60,342 nucleotides of DNA from CAZWSX01 sp964636985 (GCA_964636985.1 CAZWSX010000036.1:1-60342), one strand, 5' to 3'. Shown: positions 46,865 to 56,641, counted from the stretch's first letter. Notes: generated by a model from the sequence alone, not told the origin. Numbers and translations: made by a program.

Positions 46865-46942
46865 CTCGAACCTCGTGCGATCCCAGTACGGTCGAAAGTT
46901 GTGCCGATTATCGTACCGTGAATGCAGTGCCTCGCCGAAGGG

Positions 46943-48328
46943 TTACGCCAGCACTTGCTGAACTACTTCGCCGCGAGAGGCCGGGATGGCGCGGCCTTCG
47001 ATGTCGTGAAGCATGGTTTCGGGCGAGTGCCCCATGCAATGCAGCATGGTGGCCGTGAGGTCCTCGGGCCGGACCAATCCGTCTTTGGGATAAGCCCCAA
47101 TGCGATCGCTCGCGCCGTGAATCATGCCGCCGCGGATGCCGCCGCCGGCCAACGCTGCTGAGAAGACATGTCCCCAGTGATCGCGCCCAGCCACGGCGTT
47201 GATGCGTGGTGAGCGGCCGAACTCGGCGATGCTCACAACGAGCGTCTCGTCGAGCATGCCGCGCTGGTGCAGGTCTTCGAGCAGTGCCGAGAAGGCCTGA
47301 TCCCACGGCGGAACGAGGACCTCTTTGAGGCGGGTCGGTTCGCCAACGTGCGAATCCCAGCACGGGGCATTGCTCGGTTCTTCGGGACCGCGGTACCAAT
47401 TGACCTGCACCATCTTCACGCCTGCTTCGACAAGCCGCCGGGCAAGCAGCACGCTCTGGCCGAAGTGGCCTCGCCCGTAGCGATCGCGCACGGTGTCGGG
47501 CTCGCGATCAAGCAAGAAGGCCTCCCGCGACTGCGGCGACGCCAGCAAGTTGAAAGCCTTTTGCGAAAGATCGCTGAAGTGGGCGATTTGTCCTTTTCTC
47601 TCCACGCCGTCGAGCCGCGCGTTCAGTTCGCGCAACATACTCGCCCGAGCAGCCAATCGCGATTCGGGAATCTCGACCGGCAAGGTGAATTCAGCGATGC
47701 GGAAGTCTTTCGCACCGGGCTCGCAGCGAAACATCCAAGGGTCGCTGTTGTTGCCCAGCTGCCCGGCGTCTTGCCCGGGCCAAACCGAACCATCGGTGTT
47801 GAAGATCTGCATCGGCAGGCGGATGGCCGAAGGAAGTTCGCCACCTGGATGCAAATGCCTGATCATCCCGGCAACGCAGGGTGATTCGTTCGGCGGACCG
47901 GGGTTCACATTCTCTGCGTTCATGGGAATGTGAGGGCGGCCGGTCATCATGTAGTAGCCGCTGGAACTGTGGGCGTTATCGGCGGTCGACATCGCTCGCA
48001 GCACGCACAATTTGTCGGCGTGCTTAGCCAGTTGCGGCATCAATTCGCAAACTTGGAAGCCCGGAACATTGGTCGAGATGGGGGCAAACGGGCCGCGAAC
48101 TTCTGGTGCGGCGTCGGGCTTGAGGTCCCAGGTCGAGTGCTGGGGAGGGCCGCCTAACAGGAACAGCACGATGCATGCTTTTGCTTTGCCGACTGATCCA
48201 CCATTCGCTGCGGCAAACTTGGGCGTCGCGAACGACTGCATGGTCAGCCCGCCCAACGCGAGACTTCCAACGCGGAGGAACTCGCGTCGCTGGCGCTTCG
48301 CTCCATGGAGCGCGTGGAAGGTGAGCAT
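46943..48328 (-). CDS. DUF1501 exported protein (Tat leader), solo
   Basis: A 461-residue DUF1501 protein with a twin-arginine leader (RQRREFLRVGSLALGGLTMQ). Family motifs are CIVLFLLGGPPQHSTWDLKP and SIAEFGRSPRINAVAGRDHW. Unlike the one at 14557 it has no DUF1549 gene beside it. It precedes the SDR gene on the same strand. The superfamily is that of alkaline phosphatase-like enzymes, and metal-dependent hydrolysis of a periplasmic ester is the likely role. Confidence 0.92.
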   Translation of the reverse strand: MLTFHALHGAKRQRREFLRVGSLALGGLTMQSFATPKFAAANGGSVGKAKACIVLFLLGGPPQHSTWDLKPDAAPEVRGPFAPISTNVPGFQVCELMPQLAKHADKLCVLRAMSTADNAHSSSGYYMMTGRPHIPMNAENVNPGPPNESPCVAGMIRHLHPGGELPSAIRLPMQIFNTDGSVWPGQDAGQLGNNSDPWMFRCEPGAKDFRIAEFTLPVEIPESRLAARASMLRELNARLDGVERKGQIAHFSDLSQKAFNLLASPQSREAFLLDREPDTVRDRYGRGHFGQSVLLARRLVEAGVKMVQVNWYRGPEEPSNAPCWDSHVGEPTRLKEVLVPPWDQAFSALLEDLHQRGMLDETLVVSIAEFGRSPRINAVAGRDHWGHVFSAALAGGGIRGGMIHGASDRIGAYPKDGLVRPEDLTATMLHCMGHSPETMLHDIEGRAIPASRGEVVQQVLA

Positions 48329-48695
48329 AGACGCACCAAGGCGGGAGGGAGGGGAAAGGCGGGATCAACTCCTGTTGATGATACCTTAAATCGGCGACGC
48401 AATCACCGGCGATTTCGCCAGGTCCCTCCCAAAAGCAAGGCGATAGCCAAACAAGCGAAGTCCTCAGCGGTGCAACAGCACCGCCAGCACTACGAAGGCG
48501 TTGATGCAGCAGCGCAACAACGGAGGCCGCAACTAGGGGCAGTTAAATCAAATGGGTGCGACGCCAAAGCAGAAGAACACGTATCTAGTGATCGCGGCCG
48601 CCACGTAAAACTGTCAGCCGTTCAGCGCAACTTGAAACCGCCAGCGTCTCGTGCGAGCATAGTTACTATCCGGGGCTTAACAGGGGGAAGTGAAC
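48329..48695. other. Divergent intergenic interval
   Basis: 367 bases between the DUF1501 gene (minus) and a small TM gene (plus). I see no gene, hairpin of more than 6 bp or clear promoter. Confidence 0.5.
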
Positions 48696-48941
48696 GTGGC
48701 CTACTCTCGCAAAAAGAACCAAGACAAAATGCTCCTGGTTAGTGTCCTAGGGGTGGGTGCGTTTGTTTTGATTCTGCTGGTGATTGCCGCTGTCAGTCGC
48801 GATTTTGGATCGGGCGGCAACGGGAATAACTCCCAACCACGTGTTGCTCCGGCAACGACGCGCTCCGTTGATCGGCCGACGCCTGGAGATGCCGTGCGCG
48901 GCGACTCGCCCAAAGCAAAGCCAGGCCGGAAAGGCCAATAG
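48696..48941 (+). CDS. Small single-helix membrane protein
   Basis: An 81-residue protein with one helix (LLVSVLGVGAFVLILLVIAAV) near residues 14-33 and a disordered C-terminus rich in Gly, Pro and Lys. The GTG at 48696 has GGGGGAAG eight bases upstream; a GTG at 48690 is too close to that site. It lies about 100 bases upstream of the Ser/Thr kinase gene on the same strand. No family is known to me. Confidence 0.6.
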   Translation: MAYSRKKNQDKMLLVSVLGVGAFVLILLVIAAVSRDFGSGGNGNNSQPRVAPATTRSVDRPTPGDAVRGDSPKAKPGRKGQ

Positions 48942-49042
48942 GGGATAGTCTTGGCCGGAACTCAGGCCCGGCGAGTGCATCGACGCGTCCGGCTCGCTAA
49001 GCTGGCAAGCTGAAATCATCCATCGCATCCGCTCTGCCACCC

Positions 49043-50626
49043 ATGTCCGATCCAAAACACGAAGTCGACGTCACCCAAGACTACGTGCCATCGGTCAAGT
49101 ATTTGTGCGTTTGCGGCAATGAAGCTTTGGTCGGCCCGGCAAGCGGAAGTACTTGCGCATCGTGCGGCCGGCGGTTTCCGACAACGCTCTCCGCAGGCGA
49201 TCCCGCGCTGACCGTAGAGGCCGTGGCTCCGGAAGCCGCACCCGGCCCGGCAGACGGTCTGCTCCCCACTTCCGGAATTGGCAATTCCCGGATTGGCGAA
49301 GTCCTCGGCCACTACCGAATCGTCACCCTGCTAGGTAGTGGAGGCATGGGAACGGTTTACCGCGCGCTCGACGAATCGTTGCAGCGTTACGTTGCGCTCA
49401 AGGTCATTCGTGCCACGTTGGATCAGCGGGTCGACGCCCGTCACGTGAAGCGATTGTTGCAGGAAGCCATCGCCCAAGCTCGCGTGAACCATCCCAACAT
49501 CGCGCACATTTACTACGTGGGCATGGAAGGGGAGTCGCCGTTCTTTGCGATGGAACTGATCAATGGGCCAACTCTGGGTGAGAGGCTTAGCGACGTTCCG
49601 CTTAGCTTCACCGAAGTGATCGAATACGCGCAGCAGATCATCAGCGCCCTGGCGCACGCGGCGAAGTTCGACATTCTTCACGGCGATATTAAGCCCGGCA
49701 ACATTCTGCTCAGCGACGCCAAGACGGTGAAACTCTCGGACTTTGGATTAGCCAGGCGCCTATCGGAGATGGATGCGGCAAGTGCGGTCGTCGGGACACC
49801 AGCTTATCTTGCGCCAGAAGCGATTGCCGGTGCTCCACTCGACGTACGAAGCGATATGTACGCACTCGGCGTGATGCTGTTTGAAATGACCTTCGGCAGG
49901 CTCCCGTACGCCGACTCTGGAAGCAGCATCTCCGAACTTCTTCATGCCCATCGGGAGCGCCCGGTCGATTTTCCCGATCCGTGGCCTCACAGCGTGCCAA
50001 TCGCCTGGCGAGATGTCCTGCAGAGACTGCTTAGCAAGAATCCATCCGATCGGTATCCCACCTACGAAGCCTTGCTGGTTGATGTGACGAAGTTGAAGCC
50101 AGTCACACTGCATGCCGGCGCGCGTCTGCCGCGTGGCCTGGCCTGGATGGTCGACCTTGCTCTAACAAACGCGGTGCAGGCATTGATCACGGTGCCAGTG
50201 GCTCTTGTGATCGCCAATACCACGGCGGCCAATGCCGCGTCCATGGAATCGGGCCGCATCCCGCTGGTCGTCACGCTGCTGGGCGCCCTTGGTCCGTTGC
50301 TCGCCGCCCTGCTGCAATCGACGTGGGGCAAAACGCCTGGCAAGAAGCTCTTTCAACTGCGAATTGTCGATCGTCACGGCCTTACCCCTCATCGCTCGAT
50401 CTTGTTCGCAAGAATGGCCGTGCAACTCCTCCCCATTTGGGCCGACACTAACTTCGAAATCTGGAATGCCCTGGGAATGAAGTACGTGGCCTACGTCACA
50501 ACGGGCGTACTACTCTTGGCTTCACTCTCGGATGCTCTTTGCGGGCTCTTTCACCCGCAGAAGAAGAGCTTGCACGATTACCTCTTTCGCACGCGGGTCG
50601 TTCTCGATACGACGCAAGGCGAGTGA
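49043..50626 (+). CDS. Ser/Thr protein kinase with RDD membrane domain
   Basis: A 527-residue protein. An N-terminal zinc-ribbon-like part has C22, C24, C38 and C41. The kinase domain has the glycine loop GSGGMGTVY, K120, the catalytic loop HGDIKPGN (H213, G214, D215), DFG (D233) and PAYLAPE. The catalytic loop is HGD rather than HRD, so the kinase is of the non-RD type. From about residue 360 the C-terminus has three or four helices with the RDD motif WGKTPGKKLFQLRIVDRHG. It is anchored in the inner membrane through the RDD part. The kinase usually sits cytoplasmic. Substrates are unknown. Confidence 0.9.
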   Translation: MSDPKHEVDVTQDYVPSVKYLCVCGNEALVGPASGSTCASCGRRFPTTLSAGDPALTVEAVAPEAAPGPADGLLPTSGIGNSRIGEVLGHYRIVTLLGSGGMGTVYRALDESLQRYVALKVIRATLDQRVDARHVKRLLQEAIAQARVNHPNIAHIYYVGMEGESPFFAMELINGPTLGERLSDVPLSFTEVIEYAQQIISALAHAAKFDILHGDIKPGNILLSDAKTVKLSDFGLARRLSEMDAASAVVGTPAYLAPEAIAGAPLDVRSDMYALGVMLFEMTFGRLPYADSGSSISELLHAHRERPVDFPDPWPHSVPIAWRDVLQRLLSKNPSDRYPTYEALLVDVTKLKPVTLHAGARLPRGLAWMVDLALTNAVQALITVPVALVIANTTAANAASMESGRIPLVVTLLGALGPLLAALLQSTWGKTPGKKLFQLRIVDRHGLTPHRSILFARMAVQLLPIWADTNFEIWNALGMKYVAYVTTGVLLLASLSDALCGLFHPQKKSLHDYLFRTRVVLDTTQGE

Positions 50627-50839
50627 GCACGAAGCAAGTTCCGCCCTTGAGCTCATAACGGCCAATGTGACGAATTGGCATCCATGGTGTGCAGAGGCCG
50701 CACAAGGTACGGCGAATAGGTTGGATCTCCGGCCAAAAACCGACCTGCCGCTTATATGGCGCGCCGCATGCTCTTGAAGAGGCAGGCGAGAAATACGCGT
50801 TCTTGCCGCAGCGCTGCTACTTTTGGCAAGGAGAAACGT

Positions 50840-51163
50840 ATGCTCAAACTCATCGCCGTCTGTTTGTTGGCCGTCAGCATCATCGCGACTGCCACCGTCC
50901 CTGTGTTTGCTGCCGAAAAGACTCACGATGGCGTGATCGTCTCTGTCGGCGCTGGAAAGCTGGTGATGACCGATAACGATGGCAAGAACGAGCGCGGTCA
51001 TGATATCGATGGGGCAGCGAAGATCACCCTCGATGGCAAGGACGCCAAGCTCGCCGAATTAAAGGCCGGCGACCGCGTCCGCGTAACACAGGACATGGAA
51101 GGGAAGGTGATCTCGGTCGCGGCCACACGTAGAGGGGCAGGAGCGTTTGCCGCGAATCGGTGA
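50840..51163 (+). CDS. Small exported protein with a beta-barrel-like domain
   Basis: A 107-residue protein with a signal peptide (LIAVCLLAVSIIATATVPVFA). The mature part (THDGVIVSVGAGKLVMTDND, then AELKAGDRVRVTQDMEGKV) resembles the short beta-barrel of DUF5666-like proteins. AAGGAG lies six bases upstream of the ATG, an unusually good ribosome site for this window, and decides the start. It follows the kinase gene by 213 bases on the same strand. The substrate or partner is unknown. Confidence 0.75.
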   Translation: MLKLIAVCLLAVSIIATATVPVFAAEKTHDGVIVSVGAGKLVMTDNDGKNERGHDIDGAAKITLDGKDAKLAELKAGDRVRVTQDMEGKVISVAATRRGAGAFAANR

Positions 51164-51174
51164 TCAGTCGAAAG

Positions 51175-51681
51175 TTAATCCAACACCAGCTGCATGATGT
51201 GAACATCCAACAGTCGGCCGAATTTGCGGCCGACTTCTTTCAGCGTGCCGACGTGCATGAACCCGGCACTTTCGTTCAGATGGATGCTCTCCTGGCTCCC
51301 TTCCGCAATTCGCGCGATGAGCGTGTGAAAACGCAGCCGGCGGGCCTCTTCGATAATCGCACTCTTGAGTTTCCGGCCGATTCCGCGGCCACGATGGGAA
51401 GCCTGAACGTAAAACGAAGTTTCGGCTGTCTCGTCGTAGGCCTTTCGCTCCGACCATCGCGTCAGCGACGCCCAGCCCATCACCAATCCTTCCGCTTCCG
51501 CCACTAACACAGGATGTCGCTCGTCGTGCGATTGGAGCCACTGCGTACGTTCGTCAACGCTCTTGGGCTCTGTATCGAAAGTGGCGGTCGTGGTCAAAAT
51601 CGCTTCGTTGTAGATACCCGTGATGGCTTCGACGTCGGCCAGGTTCGCCCGCCGAATGACGATCGCTGATGCGCCGGCCAT
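51175..51681 (-). CDS. GNAT family N-acetyltransferase (PAT/MnaT-like)
   Basis: A 168-residue GNAT enzyme. The acetyl-CoA loop is HRGRGIGRKL, and NIYNEAIL-like YNEAILTTTATFDTEPKS at the N-terminus matches the phosphinothricin/methionine sulfone acetyltransferase subfamily. GFMHVGTLKEVGRKFGRLLD near the C-terminus is the second family hallmark. It transfers acetyl groups to small amines in the cytoplasm; the true substrate is unknown. It converges with the small exported protein. Confidence 0.88.
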   Translation of the reverse strand: MAGASAIVIRRANLADVEAITGIYNEAILTTTATFDTEPKSVDERTQWLQSHDERHPVLVAEAEGLVMGWASLTRWSERKAYDETAETSFYVQASHRGRGIGRKLKSAIIEEARRLRFHTLIARIAEGSQESIHLNESAGFMHVGTLKEVGRKFGRLLDVHIMQLVLD

Positions 51682-51880
51682 AGTCGGTACTCTGTAGAAA
51701 AACGGCAGCGTCGTTGGTTCGGAGCGAGTTGCGCTGCCAAATGTAGCGTGCAGCCTATTCTATGGCTACGATGCTTTGTGAGTTCTATTGCTGGGAGGTT
51801 CACCGTGGCGGCTGAATATGATGTCGTCGACGTCTTTGTGGGGACACTTCGAGCGCCGTGAGTAACATACCGCCAAATTG

Positions 51881-52126
51881 ATGATGGCTACTAAACCGCG
51901 CCTTTCACTGGCCGAACTCAACTTGATCGCCGAAGAATTCGGCATGAAGTTTGAACTGGCCGGCGAGACGGGCTATGTGATGCTCAATGCACCCGCTTTA
52001 TTGAGCCCACACCTTGCCGACAAGTGCGAGGAACTCGGCTCGCGATGGTGCGAACCCATGCGAGATGCCCTCAAGACGGGGCGAACGTTTTCGATAAACA
52101 CCGAAGGCTTTGAACTGACCGATTAG
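51881..52126 (+). CDS. Small hypothetical protein
   Basis: An 81-residue protein with mixed helices and strands (LSLAELNLIAEEFGMKFELA) and no signal peptide. I do not recognise the family. In-frame starts are TTG 51878, ATG 51881 and ATG 51884. It lies between the GNAT gene (divergent) and the GT-C-like membrane protein. Confidence 0.45.
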   Translation: MMATKPRLSLAELNLIAEEFGMKFELAGETGYVMLNAPALLSPHLADKCEELGSRWCEPMRDALKTGRTFSINTEGFELTD

Positions 52127-52242
52127 CTTTCCCACGGCTGTCGGAAATCTTAACAGTGTCTTAAGTCGCCCGCTCGTGGCGTTATCGACTAACCTAGGGT
52201 CGCCGTTCGCTTCGCCCCTTCGCTTGTCCTTCCGATTCTCCA

Positions 52243-53988
52243 ATGTCGTCTCCGCCCGGAAATAATTCGCCCAACCGCCTGGTGCGATGGCTGCGAATTG
52301 CTCTGGCCGGCTTGGCCGTTGCCGCGGCGTGGGGAGCGACCGAACGCGGAGTCGACTACCTCAATTACCAGGCCTGGACCAGGCCCATTCTCAATGCCGA
52401 CGCTTCCACGCTCGGTAGTCCCGAGTCGATGTCTCCTTACGGCTTGCCTTATTTCCACTGGTCGGCTGGCCCCGCTCTCCTGGCGGCGCCCGTGAGTTGG
52501 GCCATGCGCGAAGCGACCTATCGCGCTTACGCCGAACTCGTCGTCGGTTTCGCATGCGTCCTCGCATTTTGGTGGTTCTTTTACGAGGGGCTCCGCGAAC
52601 TAGCCGGGCGATCCGCCGCGCAATGCGGATGTCTACTCGCCATGACGGCAACGTCTCTTGGTTATTACTCGCTCAACGTTTCGTCCGAAGCGATGACGAT
52701 CGCACCCGCCGGCGCGCTCTTCCTCGAGTCCGCCCGCTGGGTTCGAGGAAAAGCTGTGCGTCCGTGGTTAGTCGTCGCGGCAACGTGTTTGCTGGCGATA
52801 CTTCGTCCACAGCAGGCGGCGTACGCATGGCCTGCGTTGGCGGCATGGGCCTTAAGTGAGTGGCCATCTCTTCGCGCGGCGCCAGCGCGAACCGCCCTTC
52901 GTTTGGCTCCGTGGGGAATGCTTTTCATCCTGACCCTATGGCAGATCGGAACGGTCAACAGGTGGATGACCGGCAGCTTCTGGCGAACTCCCTATTCTTT
53001 CGGTGACGAAGGCTTTCGAAGCTTCGATTCGAGTTGCCCTCATCTCGCCGAGGTTCTGTTCGATCCGTTTCACGGATTCTTTCCATCGACTCCAGTTGTT
53101 GTGCTCGGCGTGCTTGCCGCGTTGGCAACGCTCTATTCGCCTCTCAGCGGTCAACGATCGGCCCGCACCAAGTTCATTTTGATTGTCGCCTCGGCAGCAG
53201 TTGCCGCGAATGCCTACGTGCATGGATGCTGGTACTACTGGTGGCTCGCGGCCGGCTTCGGCATGCGCGGTATGGCGCTGTCGAACATCTATGTTGTGGC
53301 GGCCATTGCAGTCGCTCTTCGCGGCATGGCGGCCTGGGCTCGCCGTTCCACGGGCGTACAGAGCGTCGAATGGATTGTCACATTGCTCGCTGTCGCCTGC
53401 GCGTTGTGGTCGTGGACACTGGCCCGTGGGGAGTCTCCCACCGATTGGCCATCAACCTGGCGGGTCTTCTCAAAAGAAGCTGCCCATTGGATCCCACCTG
53501 AGCGTTGGCCGGCGCTTGGCGCCGGAATAGCACTCGGTGCGCTCACTTGCTTGGTAGTGCGACCGCAACGAGGACCAACGGCACTTGCGGTCTTCATCAC
53601 CGCGTGCCTGGTCTGGATCCACCTCGTCGAACGAGCCATCGCATCACCCGGCGAACCGCTGATCGTCTGGGGCCTGTTCGCCGCCGCGGCCCTATCTGCT
53701 TGGCTGGATGTGGAGCGACAATGGGACGTCTGGCCGCGCCTTCTCGCGCTCGCGACCGTCACGACTTTAGTGGCCTTTGTTCCCATCGCATGGAGAGCCG
53801 AGAGCGTACGAAAGCCCTTTCCCAAGCATCCCACCACGTTCAACGCCGTCGACTTCTGGGTTGGTTACCAAACAGCGTCTAAGATTCCAAGAATGGAAGC
53901 GCAAGCGAAACAGATGCGAGAGTTCCTGCTTCGCCAAAAAGGTGCCGCGTGGATTAAGGAATGGGAAAAGCAGCAGGAGCGACCGTAA
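52243..53988 (+). CDS. Multi-pass membrane protein, GT-C glycosyltransferase-like
   Basis: A 581-residue protein with about eleven helices. The first extracytoplasmic loop is long and carries PYGLPYFHWSAGP, and a later DPFHGFFPSTP segment resembles loops of GT-C glycosyltransferases (dolichol/undecaprenol-phosphate sugar users). A catalytic Asp in the first loop is expected; several Asp/Glu are available (NADASTLGSPE). The soluble C-terminus is helical. Assignment is by topology and loop pattern only. Its stop lies next to that of the convergent DUF1501 gene with no gap. Confidence 0.65.
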   Translation: MSSPPGNNSPNRLVRWLRIALAGLAVAAAWGATERGVDYLNYQAWTRPILNADASTLGSPESMSPYGLPYFHWSAGPALLAAPVSWAMREATYRAYAELVVGFACVLAFWWFFYEGLRELAGRSAAQCGCLLAMTATSLGYYSLNVSSEAMTIAPAGALFLESARWVRGKAVRPWLVVAATCLLAILRPQQAAYAWPALAAWALSEWPSLRAAPARTALRLAPWGMLFILTLWQIGTVNRWMTGSFWRTPYSFGDEGFRSFDSSCPHLAEVLFDPFHGFFPSTPVVVLGVLAALATLYSPLSGQRSARTKFILIVASAAVAANAYVHGCWYYWWLAAGFGMRGMALSNIYVVAAIAVALRGMAAWARRSTGVQSVEWIVTLLAVACALWSWTLARGESPTDWPSTWRVFSKEAAHWIPPERWPALGAGIALGALTCLVVRPQRGPTALAVFITACLVWIHLVERAIASPGEPLIVWGLFAAAALSAWLDVERQWDVWPRLLALATVTTLVAFVPIAWRAESVRKPFPKHPTTFNAVDFWVGYQTASKIPRMEAQAKQMREFLLRQKGAAWIKEWEKQQERP

Positions 53989-55419
53989 CTAAAACAACTC
54001 GCTTACCACATCGCCGTAAGGCAGAATCGGCAACGGGCGGCCGTTGTGATCCAGGAACGAGTGTTCCGGGTTGATCTTCAAGTGATGCAGACACGTCGCC
54101 CAGATGTCGTTGGGAGTCAGCGGGCGATCTTTCGGTTCTTCACCCTTTGCATTCGTGCTGCCGATGATTTGGCCCGTTTTGATGCCGCCGCCGGCCATGA
54201 TCATCGACATGCTATTCGGCCAGTGGTCGCGGCCCGGGCGGCCGTTGTGGTATTCCAATCGCGGCGTGCGGCCGAATTCGCCCGTCACTAGCAGCAGCAC
54301 ACGTTTATCTAGGCCGCGGGCGTAGATGTCTTCGATGAGTGCCGTGACGGCTTGATCGTAAATCGGGAAGCGGACGCGGGCGTCTTTCCAAATGTGGCAG
54401 TTGACGGCGTGGCTGTCCCAGTTGTAGACGAACTCCTCCGGATATGGCTGGCCCGAGTACAAACAGTTTTCCATCACGAGCGAAACGAAGCTGCAGCCCG
54501 CTTCGACCAACCGCCGCGCCATCAAGGCTCGGGCGCCGAAGGGATTGTGGCCGTAGCGATCGCGCGTTGTTTCCGGTTCTTGCGAGAGATCGAAGGCCTC
54601 GCGCGCCTTCTGGCTGGTCGCGAGGCCCAGTGCTTGCTGTCCAAACTTGTCGAGCGCGTCCATCCGCTTGGTCGTATCAACGTCGCGGCGGAACTTGTCG
54701 AACTGCGATAGGAGTTGCTTGCGGCCGTCGACGCGGTCGGCGAGGCCCTCCAGCAGTCCGATGTTCTCGACCTTGAATTCCGGTCGGCTTGGGTCGCCGA
54801 CGACGAAGAACGGGTGCGTGCTGGGCGGCAGATAGGCACTGCCAAAACTGAACGTATCGATGTGCTGGCGGCCGCCGTCGACCAGCGACACGTAGTTGGG
54901 CAGGCCGAGATCGATCTGCTCGCGCAACTTCGAGATCATCGAGCCCACCATCGGTGTGTCGTTCACAAAGCCGTCGGGCTGCCTCGGATCGCGGGCGGTG
55001 AGGAATCGCTTGTGGCCACCGCCATGGTCGGCGAACTTGTGATGAACGCTGCGAATCACCGTGTACTTGTCGGCACACTTGGCGTGGTACGGCATCAACT
55101 CGCTGACTTCGATCCCCGAAACATTGGTCCGGATCGGCCGGAACTCGCCGCGGTACTCCGATGACAGGTTCGGCTTCATGTCGTACATGTCGAGGTGAGG
55201 CGGCCCGCCGGGCAACCACACAAAGATCATCGCCGTCTCAGGCGTTTTGGGATCGAGCGCTTTTGCTTGCGCTTGCAGCCGCAGCAAATCGGAGAATCCG
55301 AGACTTGCCAACCCGATCGAACCCATCTGCAGGGCCGTACGACGGGAAAACGCACCCCCGAAATTCGGACCGGGGCAGTGTTCTACGCGCGATCGAGCGG
55401 GCGAGTTCTGGCGGGGCAT
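53989..55419 (-). CDS. DUF1501 exported protein (Tat leader), solo
   Basis: A 476-residue DUF1501 protein with a Tat-like leader (SRRTALQMGSIGLASLGFSD). Motifs are MIFVWLPGGPPHLDMYDMKP, RSVHHKFADHGGGHKRFLTA and GEFGRTPRLEYHNGRPGRDH. It is closer to the type with FADHGGGHKR motif and two solo DUF1501 genes are thus present (also 46943-48328). No DUF1549 gene is beside it. The enzyme is expected to act in the periplasm; the substrate is unknown. Confidence 0.92.
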   Translation of the reverse strand: MPRQNSPARSRVEHCPGPNFGGAFSRRTALQMGSIGLASLGFSDLLRLQAQAKALDPKTPETAMIFVWLPGGPPHLDMYDMKPNLSSEYRGEFRPIRTNVSGIEVSELMPYHAKCADKYTVIRSVHHKFADHGGGHKRFLTARDPRQPDGFVNDTPMVGSMISKLREQIDLGLPNYVSLVDGGRQHIDTFSFGSAYLPPSTHPFFVVGDPSRPEFKVENIGLLEGLADRVDGRKQLLSQFDKFRRDVDTTKRMDALDKFGQQALGLATSQKAREAFDLSQEPETTRDRYGHNPFGARALMARRLVEAGCSFVSLVMENCLYSGQPYPEEFVYNWDSHAVNCHIWKDARVRFPIYDQAVTALIEDIYARGLDKRVLLLVTGEFGRTPRLEYHNGRPGRDHWPNSMSMIMAGGGIKTGQIIGSTNAKGEEPKDRPLTPNDIWATCLHHLKINPEHSFLDHNGRPLPILPYGDVVSELF

Positions 55420-55747
55420 GAATCGATTCCGGCAGGCGGGTAGGTCGTCCTATTACAGGATAAACGATCAACCATCCGTAATGTATCCAAATACCGCGTT
55501 TCCGGTGACACAAAAGTCGTCGTATTTCGGCGGGAAAAGTCGTCACAAGTGGTTGCAGCGGAATACTTTACTGCGACCTACAGACACCAGCGTCTGGTAG
55601 ACGCCAGTGCCACACACGCCGTTGCGCTGGCCCGTCTCTGGCGGTTAGTCGGATAGCCCGCCCGTTGCCTAAGTCGAACGGGTTGCCTAAGTCAACACAG
55701 TGCGGCAAGATACGACCTCGACTCGTTTATTCGCTAAGGAAGTTCCT
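55420..55747. other. Divergent intergenic interval
   Basis: 328 bases between the DUF1501 gene (minus) and mqnD (plus). It contains the nested palindrome at 55581-55604 and, near 55671-55691, a direct repeat of TTGCCTAAGTC. No gene or promoter is evident. Confidence 0.5.
55581..55604. repeat. Nested palindromes
   Basis: CAGAC-ACCAGC-GTCTG (55581-55596), ACCAG-CGT-CTGGT (55586-55598) and GCGTCT-GGT-AGACGC (55590-55604) overlap, so the strand can fold in alternative hairpins. This looks like a small REP-like unit. Confidence 0.5.
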
Positions 55748-56629
55748 GTGACCGACCGCCAAGTGATCCGCGTGGGGCATAGCCCCGACCCCGACGACGC
55801 CTTCATGTTCTACGCCCTGGCCAAAGACACGATCGACACCGGGCGGTTCAAATTCACCCACGAACTGGTCGACATCGAAACGCTCAACCGCCGGGCCTTC
55901 TCAGGCGAACTGGAACTCACGGCCCTGAGCCTGCACGCTTACGCCTATCTGGCCGACAAGTACATCATTTGCTCATGCGGCGCGAGCATGGGCGACAAGT
56001 ACGGCCCGATGGTCGTCGCCAAAACGCCAATGAAAATCGCCGACCTCCGCGGCAAGACGATTGCCGTCCCCGGCACACTTACCACGGCCTTCCTCGCGCT
56101 CAAGCTCTGCATCGGTAACGATTTCGAACACGTCGTCGTTCCGTTTGACGAGATCCTCGACGTCGCCGAAGCAGGCGAGTACCAAGGCAAGAAAATCGAC
56201 GCTGGCCTTTGCATTCATGAAGGCCAACTCACCTACCAAACGCAAGGCCTGAAGCTGGTCGTCGACCTGGGCCAATGGTGGTTCGACGAAACCGGCCTCC
56301 CGCTACCGCTCGGCGCCAACGGCGTACGGCGCGATCTCGGTCGCGAAGCGATTACCGAAATCAATCGCTTACTCTACGAGAGCATCCGCTACGGGCTGGA
56401 ACATCGCGCACCGGCGCTGGAGTATGCTTTAGGCTACGGTCGCGGACTCGATCGTTCGAAGGCGGACCAATTCGTCGGCATGTACGTGAACGACTGGACG
56501 CTCGACTTCGGCGAACGCGGCCGCCAAGCGGTACGCGAACTCCTCTCGCGCGGCCGCAAGCAGGGCGTGATCACGGTCGATGTGACGCCCGAGTTCGTCG
56601 ACTCCCCCGCCGCAGCATTGGCAAAGTAA
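55748..56629 (+). CDS. mqnD: 1,4-dihydroxy-6-naphthoate synthase (MqnD)
   Basis: A 293-residue protein of the MqnA/MqnD family, with the MqnD signature GHSPDPDDAFMFYAL near the N-terminus and GKTIAVPGTLTTAFLALKL, GQWWFDETGLPLPLG later. MqnD converts cyclic dehypoxanthine futalosine to 1,4-dihydroxy-6-naphthoate in the futalosine route to menaquinone. The GTG at 55748 has AAGGAAG about six bases upstream. No other mqn gene is adjacent, as usual in planctomycetes where they are scattered. It is divergent from the DUF1501 gene. Confidence 0.9.
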   Translation: MTDRQVIRVGHSPDPDDAFMFYALAKDTIDTGRFKFTHELVDIETLNRRAFSGELELTALSLHAYAYLADKYIICSCGASMGDKYGPMVVAKTPMKIADLRGKTIAVPGTLTTAFLALKLCIGNDFEHVVVPFDEILDVAEAGEYQGKKIDAGLCIHEGQLTYQTQGLKLVVDLGQWWFDETGLPLPLGANGVRRDLGREAITEINRLLYESIRYGLEHRAPALEYALGYGRGLDRSKADQFVGMYVNDWTLDFGERGRQAVRELLSRGRKQGVITVDVTPEFVDSPAAALAK

Positions 56630-56641
56630 ACCTCGCCGTAG

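Noticed and set aside
48305..48742. 145-residue frame in the divergent gap before the small TM gene
   Set aside because: Arg/Gln/His-rich with no fold and it overlaps the 5' end of the DUF1501 gene and the TM gene in other frames.
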